Shown: positions 51,545 to 59,924 of the stretch, one piece after another
Numbering within the stretch: the stretch's first letter is position 1
Layout of the letters: every line of letters begins with the position of its first letter
NCBI RefSeq assembly: GCF_024171485.1
Contig: NZ_JALJZX010000001.1
Span: 248,001-312,000, forward strand
DNA length: 64,000 bases
Direction of reading: 5' to 3'
DNA from: Chryseobacterium sp. HSC-36S06
Lineage (GTDB): Bacteria; Bacteroidota; Bacteroidia; Flavobacteriales; Weeksellaceae
Made by a program: the position numbers and the translations under genes
The notes under the pieces: generated by a model
What the model saw: only the letters and a program-made list of their open reading frames with translations
The model's database searches: none
What the model was told of the DNA's origin: nothing

Positions 51545-52111
51545 TTATTTTTGTCTGAAAATCGTGTAACCGGCTTCCGTAGAATGATCCTGAACAAAAT
51601 CGTCCGGATCTTCCTTTTTGATTAACTGATAAATCATTAAATCACCTGCCGCAGCACCTGAAAATACAATTCCGAAAACCAGTAGAATAAGATTTCCACT
51701 GAATAAACTTATGATTCCCGGAATAATGCCCAGTATAATGAACGGAGCCAGTAAAGCGATGATATAATGCCGGATTTTCAGAGGTTCTTTGCAATGGCAA
51801 TAAGGTGTGAGCATTTTCCACAGAATTCCGAATTTTACAGATTTGAAACCCTTTTGCGCATACATGGCAAAAAAAATACCGTGGATTAATTCGTGAATTA
51901 TGATTCCTAAAATCATCCCTGCAACAGGTGCAAATAAATTCACAAAAATATGATCGCTGTCGAATAAGTTACCGGAAAAACTGTTCTGCCATATGATGAA
52001 AAATGGCACTGCAAAGATTACAGTAAATAATACGAGAAATTTAATTGCAACCAGATTGGCTTTCATCAAATCAATAATTTTATCTTCCTTTTCAAAGTTT
52101 TCGAAGTTCAT
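51545..52111 (-). CDS. DUF3267 integral-membrane protein with metalloprotease motif
   Basis: A 188-residue membrane protein with about five helices. The second helix holds HELIHG (about 73-78), an HExxH zinc motif, as in intramembrane metalloproteases; the family is DUF3267. A third ligand could be in the later helices (for example Asp in AAAGDLMIYQL). Substrate unknown. The start is well placed (MNFENFEKED) and a single gene is indicated. Confidence 0.82.
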   Translation of the reverse strand: MNFENFEKEDKIIDLMKANLVAIKFLVLFTVIFAVPFFIIWQNSFSGNLFDSDHIFVNLFAPVAGMILGIIIHELIHGIFFAMYAQKGFKSVKFGILWKMLTPYCHCKEPLKIRHYIIALLAPFIILGIIPGIISLFSGNLILLVFGIVFSGAAAGDLMIYQLIKKEDPDDFVQDHSTEAGYTIFRQK

Positions 52112-52150
52112 ATATTTTTTTTCTTATTCAAATATAAATCAATTTCGTTC

Positions 52151-52181
52151 ATAAAAAAACCCACCAAAAGACTTCGGTGGG
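52151..52181 (-). terminator. Terminator of the S46 peptidase gene
   Basis: Stem CCCACC / GGTGGG (52160-52165 with 52176-52181) followed on the minus strand by T residues. It lies 22 bases past the stop codon. Confidence 0.78.
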
Positions 52182-52203
52182 CTGAATAATTGTTGAAAAT
52201 TAA

Positions 52204-54342
52204 TTATTTCACTAAAGTCATTTCACTGATAAGGTGACCTGCTTTACCGTATTTTTCGATGATCCAAAGAACCATTCTTACGTCAACATTGATTGTTTTC
52301 TGAAGTTTTTCATCAAAAATGATGTCTCCGCTAAGCGCCTCACTGTTCCCGTCGAATGCAAGACCAAGAAGGTTACCTTGTCCGTCTAAAATGGGTGAAC
52401 CTGAATTACCACCGGTAATATCGTTATTTGAGAGGAAGTTTACCGGCATAAAGCCTTTCTTGTCGGCATACTGACCGAAATCTTTTCTTTTCACCAAATC
52501 AAGGAAATCCTGTGGAAGATCAAATTCTTCGTCGCCTTTTTTGTATTTGGCTACCATTCCGTTGATTTCTGTGTAATAATTGTTTTTCGCTTTTATTCCC
52601 GCGTAATTTCGGTCGCTTCTTACAGGTAAGGTAGAAATAGAACCGGTTGTAAGTCTCATCGTAGAGTTCGCATCCGGATAGAATGCTTTTTCAGGCTGTG
52701 ATTTTCTTAAACCATCTAAAAAGATTCTGCTGTTTTTAGCGAATGCTTCGTCAACTTTAGCGTACTTTTCTGCACCCAATTTCTGATCTTCAACAAATCC
52801 GTTAGCCAGCTTAAGCAATGGATCTGCATCAATTTTAAGACGGTCTGGATTTTCAACAAAATGCATTGCCGACTCTTTCGTTGCGAAAATTGATGAGTAT
52901 GCCATAGTTGAAAGATTTTTAGCATCTGCAGCCAATAGGGTGGGTGAAGAGTCGCCTTTGCTTACTCTCTGTTGGTAAAGATTTACCATGGAATTAAGCA
53001 TTTCGCCTTCCAGTTTAACATTAAATCCGTCATACATTCTCTCGATAGCATCAGTAACCTTAGTTTTCATTGCAGCTTTACCGTTGGCATCCTGATCTGC
53101 ATATGTTTTCAATAGTGAACCCAACTGATATGCTACCGGGATGTATTTGGCATTTCTCTGAAGCTGGGAAGAATAGTTTCTCTCAACGTTTCTGGCAGAA
53201 AACTGTTCATAATTCGCTTTAATATCAGTTAAAACTCCTGAATACATTGTCTGGTTTTCGGGAAGAAGAGCCCAAGTCATGTATTTTGCTTCCAACGCTT
53301 TTTTGTCAGCGACGGTTCCATTTTTATTCACAGCATCGATAGTTCCCTGTCTGTTTTTCCAGTAGTTTGCGACAGATGCGTACTGCGAAGCATAATCTAA
53401 TTTGGTTGCCTGGTCAGCATCCATATGTTTCTTCATTACATCCATTGCTACTTTAGAGGCTTCTACCCAAGCCGGATAGTCTTTATTCACCATTTGCTCG
53501 ATCCCGAAAGAAGTAAGGTATCTGTTGGTTCTTCCAGGGAAGCCAACAATCATCGCAAAATCGCCAGGTTTGTATCCCTTAAGAGAAATAGGAAGCGCAT
53601 GTTTAGGCTTCATAGGAACGTTGTTCGGAGAATATTCTGCCGGGTTTCCGTTAGAATCAGCATACACTCTGAATACAGAAAAATCTGCAGTATGTCTCGG
53701 CCATTCCCAGTTATCGGTATCACCACCGAATTTACCTAAAGCATTTGGAGGCGTACCTACCAATCTTACATCTTTAAAATCCTGATATACAAAATAATAG
53801 AATTCGTTTCCGTTAAAGAAGTCTCTTACGACAACACTGTATTTTCCGTTTTCTGAATTTTCGGCTTGTACTGCTTTATATTCCGCATCGATTACTGCTT
53901 TTCTCTCGTCTGCAGACATGCTATTATTTAGTTTAGCGTTGATGCGTTTGGTAACGTCATCCATTCTTACTAAAAATCTAACTGAAAGGCCTTTTGCAGG
54001 AAGTTCTTCGCTTTTTTTCATTGCCCAGAACCCGTTAGTCAAATGATCTTTTTCAGGTGTGGAAAGTGCTGCAATGTTGCCATATCCACAGTGGTGATTG
54101 GTAAATAATAAACCTTCTTTAGATACCATTTCTGCGGTACACCCACCACCAAACTGCACAATTGCGTCTTTCAGGCTGGAGTTGTTCACGGAATAAATTT
54201 CTTCCGGTGTAAGTTTCAGACCCTGTTTTTTAAGATCCACTCCGTTAAGTCTTTTAATCATCGTCATCAGCCACATCCCTTCATCGGCTCTCAACTGTAC
54301 AAAGCTCAGCATGAATGTGAGCAGTAAAAATATTCTTTTCAT
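52204..54342 (-). CDS. S46-family dipeptidyl-peptidase (DPP7-like)
   Basis: A 712-residue exported serine peptidase: signal peptide (MKRIFLLLTFMLSFVQLRA), catalytic His84 in TNHHCG, a large helical domain, and catalytic Ser647 in GGNSGSP. The residue 18 positions after the serine is Gly665 (FDGN); in the Porphyromonas enzymes this site is Gly in DPP7 and Arg in DPP11, so DPP7-like specificity for hydrophobic residues is favoured. It cuts dipeptides from peptides in the periplasm. Single gene upstream of a terminator. Confidence 0.88.
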   Translation of the reverse strand: MKRIFLLLTFMLSFVQLRADEGMWLMTMIKRLNGVDLKKQGLKLTPEEIYSVNNSSLKDAIVQFGGGCTAEMVSKEGLLFTNHHCGYGNIAALSTPEKDHLTNGFWAMKKSEELPAKGLSVRFLVRMDDVTKRINAKLNNSMSADERKAVIDAEYKAVQAENSENGKYSVVVRDFFNGNEFYYFVYQDFKDVRLVGTPPNALGKFGGDTDNWEWPRHTADFSVFRVYADSNGNPAEYSPNNVPMKPKHALPISLKGYKPGDFAMIVGFPGRTNRYLTSFGIEQMVNKDYPAWVEASKVAMDVMKKHMDADQATKLDYASQYASVANYWKNRQGTIDAVNKNGTVADKKALEAKYMTWALLPENQTMYSGVLTDIKANYEQFSARNVERNYSSQLQRNAKYIPVAYQLGSLLKTYADQDANGKAAMKTKVTDAIERMYDGFNVKLEGEMLNSMVNLYQQRVSKGDSSPTLLAADAKNLSTMAYSSIFATKESAMHFVENPDRLKIDADPLLKLANGFVEDQKLGAEKYAKVDEAFAKNSRIFLDGLRKSQPEKAFYPDANSTMRLTTGSISTLPVRSDRNYAGIKAKNNYYTEINGMVAKYKKGDEEFDLPQDFLDLVKRKDFGQYADKKGFMPVNFLSNNDITGGNSGSPILDGQGNLLGLAFDGNSEALSGDIIFDEKLQKTINVDVRMVLWIIEKYGKAGHLISEMTLVK

Positions 54343-54406
54343 TTATAAAATTATTTAATAGGCTAATTTATGAAAATCATTTTAAATACAGCTTTTCTAC
54401 AAAAAA

Positions 54407-54430
54407 AATGGATGAGTTGCCTCATCCATT
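54407..54430 (-). terminator. Terminator of the T9SS cargo gene
   Basis: Perfect 10-bp stem AATGGATGAG / CTCATCCATT with loop TTGC; T residues follow on the minus strand. It lies 22 bases beyond the stop codon. Confidence 0.88.
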
Positions 54431-54451
54431 CCTTATTATATATATCAAAAA

Positions 54452-55816
54452 TTATTTTTTGATAAGCTTCGTGTTTTCTACAGCACCTTCACCGTAAAAT
54501 ACCTGAAGAATGTAAGTTCCTTTTGGTAAAGAAGAGACATTGATCTGGTTACCCGCTTTGAAAGACTGAACTTTCTTACCTGTCATATCAATTACGGTAA
54601 TGTTCTCGATTTTCTTGTTGGAAGAAACATTAACGATATCGGTAGCAGGGTTAGGATAAACTTTCAGGTTAGATTTTACTGCGTTATCAGAAACTCCAAG
54701 TGCTAAATTACCGCTGAACTTAAAGATTCCCTCACTTCCAGTAGGTCCATCTGAAAAGAAACCTGCCCAACCGGTAGTAGGATTTAAGAATGATACTTTA
54801 CCTCTCTGTCCGCCGTCAATTCCTGGAATATTATCAATAATTGTCCAGTTTAAACCGCCATCTGTAGTATAAGAAGAACCAACACCTTGTGATGCATTCG
54901 AATTAATCCCGGTACTTACATAGGTATTTGCTGTTCCGGGCACATATGCGATATCTCCAAAAAACCAGGTTCCGTTTGGAGTCAGAAGATCCCAGGTCGC
55001 GCCTCCATCATCTGAAGCATATAGTCCTGCCGTAGTAGTAGCAGGTGAGTCTGCTCCGTCAACAGCCAGCAGCAAGCCATTATTAGCATCTTTGAAAGCA
55101 TAGGAGCCAGATGATCCGGAAGTTATTACACCTCCAAAATCAAGTACCGGACTATAACTTCCTGTCCAGGTATTTCCTCTGTCTGTAGAACGTAAAATAC
55201 GGCCAATACTTGTTCCTATCCAAATATTGTCTCCTACAACTTCCTTAAGGCCTACATAAGTAAAATCATCCCCATTGTCCGGGGTTGGTGCACCAGCAAC
55301 TGCAGTCCACGTTGTTCCTCCGTTAGAAGTTTTGAACATTTCAAATTTTCCGTTAAGCGGATCACCACTCGTCCAGCCGTTATTGGCATCCCAGAAATAT
55401 ACATGGTTGGCAAAGGAGCCTGAAGTATATCCAACAGTTTGTTGAGTCCAGCTTGTCCCACCATTTGTAGTTTTCCAGATTCTGTTGGCATTGGTACCTG
55501 CAGCAAAAGGAGCTGTAACCACCCAGGCAGTGTTGCCATCAACCGCTGATAAATCAGAAACTAATGCATTTGATCCAGGCCCTGTAATATTAGAAGCAGT
55601 CCAGGTAGTTCCGCCATTAGTGGTACGTGAAACAATTTTAGGATAAGTCCCCGCTCCCGATCCATCGTAAGCAAAAATCCAAACAGTGTTGGCGTCAACA
55701 ATATCGATCTCGTCTACCCCGAAATTAGCGGGGAATTTTGTCCCTTGCGGCACCCAAGACTGAGCCTGAGACACCATGGCGGCTAGTACAAAGCCAGTAA
55801 GTAAAAGTTTTTTCAT
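54452..55816 (-). CDS. Type IX secretion cargo protein with YCF48/BNR-like propeller repeats
   Basis: A 454-residue secreted protein: signal peptide ending QAQS near residue 20, then about seven repeats with the pattern TTNGGTTWT / TSNGGTTWT / STDRGNTWT / SDDGGATWD typical of a BNR or YCF48-like beta-propeller (about 25-370). The last ~80 residues are the type A sorting domain of the type IX system (KVYPNPATDIVNVSS, then IDMTGKKVQ and LPKGTYILQV). It should be exported and anchored to the cell surface or released. The ligand is unknown. Confidence 0.9.
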   Translation of the reverse strand: MKKLLLTGFVLAAMVSQAQSWVPQGTKFPANFGVDEIDIVDANTVWIFAYDGSGAGTYPKIVSRTTNGGTTWTASNITGPGSNALVSDLSAVDGNTAWVVTAPFAAGTNANRIWKTTNGGTSWTQQTVGYTSGSFANHVYFWDANNGWTSGDPLNGKFEMFKTSNGGTTWTAVAGAPTPDNGDDFTYVGLKEVVGDNIWIGTSIGRILRSTDRGNTWTGSYSPVLDFGGVITSGSSGSYAFKDANNGLLLAVDGADSPATTTAGLYASDDGGATWDLLTPNGTWFFGDIAYVPGTANTYVSTGINSNASQGVGSSYTTDGGLNWTIIDNIPGIDGGQRGKVSFLNPTTGWAGFFSDGPTGSEGIFKFSGNLALGVSDNAVKSNLKVYPNPATDIVNVSSNKKIENITVIDMTGKKVQSFKAGNQINVSSLPKGTYILQVFYGEGAVENTKLIKK

Positions 55817-55949
55817 AATCTTTAAAGTTTAATGATTTTTTGTAAAAGTATATAAATCCGAAACAATACACAACCTATATTATCATTTTTTTACCTTAAA
55901 GATGATTTTGGTGTAAATTAAAGAATTACGAAGTATGAATAAATATGAA

Positions 55950-56411
55950 TTAAATAGGCTGATGAGACTTTAACATTTCGGTATGTGGAATATCATCTTC
56001 GAGATATTTTTTTCCTGTATCCGCAAAGCCAAATTCCGAATAAAAAGCCAAAAGATAATCCTGCGCCGAAATCCTAACTTCATTGGTTCTGAAGCGGGAC
56101 TCAATTGTACTGAGCGCCAACTTTATTAATATCTTGCCTAACCTTAATTTACGGTGATCAGGATGAGTAAGCACTCTGCCGATGGAGGCTTCATGATATT
56201 TTATTCCGAGATCAAAAATTCGACAATACGCCAATATATTTCCTTCTCTTTCAGCCCAAATGTGAACCGCCACCTCGTCGTATCCATCTGCATCCAGATA
56301 ATTGCAGGTCTGCTCTACAATAAATACTTCCTGACGGATTTTAAGAACGTCATATAATTCTTTTGTGGAAAGTTCACCAAAGGTTTTAATTTTCCAGATC
56401 AATTCTTTCAT
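55950..56411 (-). CDS. GNAT-family N-acetyltransferase (ElaA-like)
   Basis: A 153-residue single-domain GNAT protein. The ElaA-type features are VLKIRQEVFIVEQTCNYLDADGYDE (22-46), then IGRVLTHPDHRKLRLGKILI (77-96) with the acetyl-CoA loop, and YSEFGFADTGKKYLEDDIPHTEM near the end. The acceptor is unknown. Its start codon overlaps the engB stop codon by one base, so the two are coupled. Confidence 0.86.
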   Translation of the reverse strand: MKELIWKIKTFGELSTKELYDVLKIRQEVFIVEQTCNYLDADGYDEVAVHIWAEREGNILAYCRIFDLGIKYHEASIGRVLTHPDHRKLRLGKILIKLALSTIESRFRTNEVRISAQDYLLAFYSEFGFADTGKKYLEDDIPHTEMLKSHQPI

Positions 56412-57031
56412 TACTGAAAATTGACTTTATTATTAGTTAAAAAAGTATTGGTATCAGAAATGAATTTAAGAATCGCATCGCCTCCCTCCTTCTTTTCAGC
56501 AGAAGTAACATAAATTTCGGGCAGGTCTTCCCAGGTTTTAAGAAGTTCGTTTTTATAGTTTCCTACGTTAGTAATAACTGTATTGGGTTTTACTTTGTCT
56601 GCCTTTGTAAAAACAATTGAAAACGGCACTCCATTTTCGCCACACCATTCTATAAACTCAATATCGATTTTTTGCGGGGTATGCCTTGCGTCTACAAGCA
56701 CAAAGAGATTAACCAGATTTTTCCGGTTCAATATATAGTTGGTAATCAGCTTTTCAAAATCCTTTCTCATACTTTTTGACACTCGGGCATAGCCGTAACC
56801 GGGCAAATCCGTAAGATACCAGGATTCATTGATGACGAAATGATTAATTAGCTGTGTTTTTCCCGGAGTTTGAGACGTTTTAGCAAGATCTTTATGATTC
56901 AGCATCGCATTGATCAGCGATGATTTTCCCACATTCGACCTGCCGATGAATGCATACTCCGGCAAGTTAGCCTCCGGGCAATCCTGCCATCTCCCACTAC
57001 TCTTTACAAACTCTGCTGTCTTGATAACCAT
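56411..57031 (-). CDS. engB: Ribosome biogenesis GTPase EngB (YsxC/YihA)
   Basis: The 206-residue GTPase has G1 GRSNVGKSS (about 30-38), the switch region TPGKTQ, G3 DLPGYG, G4 TKAD and the SAEKKEGG block, all in EngB order. It takes part in late 50S subunit assembly and is usually essential. I chose ATG 57031 ([11 protein letters not shown]); the frame starts at a TTG 15 bases upstream, which is less likely. It is followed by the acetyltransferase gene, overlapping by one base. Confidence 0.95.
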   Translation of the reverse strand: MVIKTAEFVKSSGRWQDCPEANLPEYAFIGRSNVGKSSLINAMLNHKDLAKTSQTPGKTQLINHFVINESWYLTDLPGYGYARVSKSMRKDFEKLITNYILNRKNLVNLFVLVDARHTPQKIDIEFIEWCGENGVPFSIVFTKADKVKPNTVITNVGNYKNELLKTWEDLPEIYVTSAEKKEGGDAILKFISDTNTFLTNNKVNFQ

Positions 57032-57085
57032 TTTATTTTTTTTCAAATTTAATTAAATAAAAAATGGAAGTTAAAAACTCCCACC

Positions 57086-57850
57086 TTATTTTTCTAATTT
57101 TTGCAGCCAACTGTACAGAATTTCATTGAATTCATCGGGCTTTTCCATCATCGCGGCATGCCCACAATTTTCAATCCAGAACAAATCTGAATTAGGCAGG
57201 AATTTATTCATATCTACCGCAACTTCCGGTGGCGTAACATTATCTTCTTTCCCCCAGATGAGACATACCGGCTTTGTAATTTTCGGCAAATCGTGCAACA
57301 TATTGTGTTTAATAGCACTTCTTGCAAGCATAACCGTTTTAATACCCTTCATTCTGTCGTTAACGACCGAAAAAACCTCATCTACCAACTCGTCTGTAGC
57401 GACGCTTGGATCGTAAAACACTTCCTGGGTTTTTTTTCTGATGTATTCTTTATCGGATTTACGCGGAAAACTGTCACCAAAAGTTCTTTCGTATAATCCT
57501 GAACTTCCTGTAAGAACCAAGTTCGAAACAAGTTCCGGCCTGGCAAGAGTGAGGATAAGGCCAATATGCCCACCCATTGAATTCCCTACAACAGTTACAG
57601 GCTGGTCTGATTTTTCTTCAATGAATTTCGCTACATATTTCGCGATCGTAGTAAGATTGGTGTGTAAAACAGGCAATTCATAAATAGGCAGTACGGGAAC
57701 AAAAACCTTATACCCTCTTTCTGAAAAAAATTTTACCGTTTTGTCAAAATTGCTCAATCCTCCCATTAGTCCGTGTAATAGAATCAACGGATGCCCTTCT
57801 CCAGCTTCAATGAAAGAGTATTTTTTTTCTTTTTTCGTAATAAATCTCAT
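57086..57850 (-). CDS. Alpha/beta-hydrolase fold protein
   Basis: A 254-residue protein with the alpha/beta-hydrolase layout: oxyanion motif LLHGLMGG (about 23-30), nucleophile elbow GNSMGG (about 87-92, Ser89), an acidic residue in WGKEDNVTPP and the catalytic His in NCGHAAMMEKP. ATG 57850 (MRFITKKEKK) is preferred over the TTG 24 bases upstream. The substrate is unknown; it may be an esterase or C-C hydrolase. It lies next to engB, with 54 bases between. Confidence 0.83.
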   Translation of the reverse strand: MRFITKKEKKYSFIEAGEGHPLILLHGLMGGLSNFDKTVKFFSERGYKVFVPVLPIYELPVLHTNLTTIAKYVAKFIEEKSDQPVTVVGNSMGGHIGLILTLARPELVSNLVLTGSSGLYERTFGDSFPRKSDKEYIRKKTQEVFYDPSVATDELVDEVFSVVNDRMKGIKTVMLARSAIKHNMLHDLPKITKPVCLIWGKEDNVTPPEVAVDMNKFLPNSDLFWIENCGHAAMMEKPDEFNEILYSWLQKLEK

Positions 57851-58053
57851 AGGAATGCTTACTAAGCCCTGCAAAAATACAAATTAAAGACCAACTATTA
57901 TTTAGATGACCGAATTTTCAATAAAAATAAAAATTTTCAGGAAAAAACTGACTGCTTTTTTGAAATATTTCTAAAAAATATCATTAGAGATAACTTCTTT
58001 TTAATCAAGCATTTAATTAGATTATTCAAAACTTATTAACAATAAGTCAAAAA

Positions 58054-58096
58054 GTGGGAAAAAGTGGGAAGTATTAGAAATTTTTATATAAATTTG
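58054..58096 (+). promoter_or_regulatory. dcw promoter with two MraZ boxes
   Basis: GTGGGA occurs twice in tandem (58054-58059 and 58064-58069), a 10-base period as in known MraZ binding arrays. Downstream lies TAAATTTG (58089-58096), a -7 box. The boxes occupy the -33 region, so MraZ binding would compete with RNA polymerase. The -7 box ends six bases before the mraZ ATG, implying little or no leader. Confidence 0.75.
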
Positions 58097-58102
58097 TCCC
58101 AA

Positions 58103-58570
58103 ATGAAGAATTTCATCGGTACATACGAATGCAAAATCGACGACAAAGGTCGCATAAAACTTCCTTCATCACTGGTAAAACAGATGGAGAATTTTGGCGG
58201 TGACTCTTTTGTGGTAAAGCGTTCCGTTTTCCAGTCGTGTTTGGAAGTTTATCCAATGACGGGATGGGAAAAACTGATGGAAAAAATTAATAAACTGAAT
58301 CGTTTCCAAAAGAAAAATGCAGACTTTATCAGGCAGTTTACCGCAGGATTGAAAACGGTGGAACCCGATAACGCTGGCAGACTCCAGATTTCTAAGGACT
58401 TAACATTCTTCGCAAATCTGAAAAAAGAAATCGTCATCACAAGCGCCGGAGCACTGTTCGAGATTTGGGACAAAGAGGCGTACGAATCGGTAATAGCTAC
58501 TTCAGAAGAAGATTTTGCCAAACTTGCAGAAGAAGTGATGGGCGACATCAATTTTGATGATGAAGAATAA
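58103..58570 (+). CDS. mraZ: Division/cell-wall cluster regulator MraZ
   Basis: The 155-residue protein has two SpoVT/AbrB-like MraZ domains: MKNFIGTYECKIDDKGRIKLP (1-21) and EPDNAGRLQISKDL (about 93-106). MraZ represses the dcw operon it starts. ATG 58103 is preferred over the GTG at 58064 since that GTG lies within a MraZ box and the family begins here. Head of the dcw cluster. Confidence 0.95.
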   Translation: MKNFIGTYECKIDDKGRIKLPSSLVKQMENFGGDSFVVKRSVFQSCLEVYPMTGWEKLMEKINKLNRFQKKNADFIRQFTAGLKTVEPDNAGRLQISKDLTFFANLKKEIVITSAGALFEIWDKEAYESVIATSEEDFAKLAEEVMGDINFDDEE

Positions 58571-58633
58571 CGGTTGCAGAAAAATTGCAATAAAGTTTTA
58601 GTCGGGAAGTCTTTCTCCTTAATATAATATAGA

Positions 58634-59527
58634 ATGTATCACAATCCGGTTTTGTTGAAGAAAAGTGTTGATGATTTGGTAACAAATCCTGACGGGATTT
58701 ATGTGGACGTAACTTTCGGCGGCGGCGGACATTCCAGAGAAATCCTGAAAAGACTTTCATCCAAAGGCAGACTTTACAGCTTTGACCAGGATTTGGATGC
58801 TCTTAAAAATACCATTGAAGACGAAAGATTCACGCTCATCAACCAGAATTTCAGATTTCTGGAAAACTCGCTGATGGCTTATGGAATCAGCAAAGTTGAT
58901 GGAATCTTAGCAGATCTGGGTGTTTCTTCTCACCAGTTTGATGCAGCCGAGCGCGGTTTTTCAACACGCAGCAACGCTCCGCTTGACATGAGAATGAATG
59001 TGATGCAGGGCTTAGACGCAAAAAAAATCATCAACGAATACGAAGAAGAACAGCTCGCAGGTATTTTTTACTATTACGGCGAATTACGCGAATCCAGAAA
59101 ACTGGCCCGCGAAATTGTTCATCACCGAAAAATTAAACCTATTGAAACCACGGAGGATCTCAAGAAGTTGTTCAGTTACATTCCGGCATTTAAACAGAAC
59201 AAATTTTTCGCGCAGGTTTTTCAGGCAGTTAGAATCGAAGTGAATCAGGAACTCGAAGTACTGAAGGAAATGCTGATGCAGTCGTATAATATTTTGAAAT
59301 CCGACGGCAGACTAGTTGTGATTTCCTATCATTCACTGGAAGACCGCCTGGTAAAACGCTTCCTCAAAAACGGAATGTTCGAAGGAGAACCGGCACGAGA
59401 TATTTATGGGAATTATTCGAAGGCATTCAATCTCCTTCAAAGCAAGGCAATCGTACCGGATCAGGCTGAAATAGAAGAAAATTCCCGTGCAAGAAGTGCA
59501 AAAATGCGTGTGGGAATAAAAATATAA
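58634..59527 (+). CDS. rsmH: 16S rRNA (cytosine-N4)-methyltransferase
   Basis: The 297-residue protein is RsmH (MraW): MYHNPVLLKKSVDDL, the SAM-binding VDVTFGGGGHSREIL (24-38), LADLGVSSHQFD and SYHSLEDRLVKRFL near the C-terminus. It methylates C1402 of 16S rRNA. It follows mraZ by 63 bases and precedes ftsL by 31 bases, the usual dcw order. Confidence 0.97.
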   Translation: MYHNPVLLKKSVDDLVTNPDGIYVDVTFGGGGHSREILKRLSSKGRLYSFDQDLDALKNTIEDERFTLINQNFRFLENSLMAYGISKVDGILADLGVSSHQFDAAERGFSTRSNAPLDMRMNVMQGLDAKKIINEYEEEQLAGIFYYYGELRESRKLAREIVHHRKIKPIETTEDLKKLFSYIPAFKQNKFFAQVFQAVRIEVNQELEVLKEMLMQSYNILKSDGRLVVISYHSLEDRLVKRFLKNGMFEGEPARDIYGNYSKAFNLLQSKAIVPDQAEIEENSRARSAKMRVGIKI

Positions 59528-59558
59528 TCAAAGATGAGTGATCGCATTCATCATATAA

Positions 59559-59924
59559 ATGGCTAAAAAACAAACATATCGCCCTCAGAAAAAATTAACC
59601 TTTATTGATATAATTAAAGGGAATTTCCTGAACCGTGATGAAGTAAAAATTCATTACAAGTATTTTATGCTTGTTTTTTTGTTGCTGATGATTATGATTT
59701 ACAGCAACCATCAGGTCAGTAAAAAGATAGAACTGGTAAATGAACTGAAAGAACAAACCGAGGAATATAAATCCCGGAACGCATATGCCCAAAGCCGTTT
59801 AATCAAAGTAAAACTTGAATCGGAACTGGGTAAAGAAATGGTGGAAGACTCCCTTTTATCACTGGAAAACCACCCACACAAATTATTGATAAAACTGGAC
59901 AGTACAGATGGCAGTACTAAATGA
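59559..59924 (+). CDS. ftsL: FtsL-like cell division protein
   Basis: A 121-residue bitopic protein: basic N-terminus, one membrane helix (about 36-53, FMLVFLLLMIMIYSNH) and a periplasmic coiled coil (about 55-100, IELVNELKEQTEEY). Sequence conservation is low in this family; position between rsmH and ftsI supports FtsL, which links FtsB and FtsQ in the divisome. It overlaps ftsI by 17 bases. Confidence 0.85.
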   Translation: MAKKQTYRPQKKLTFIDIIKGNFLNRDEVKIHYKYFMLVFLLLMIMIYSNHQVSKKIELVNELKEQTEEYKSRNAYAQSRLIKVKLESELGKEMVEDSLLSLENHPHKLLIKLDSTDGSTK

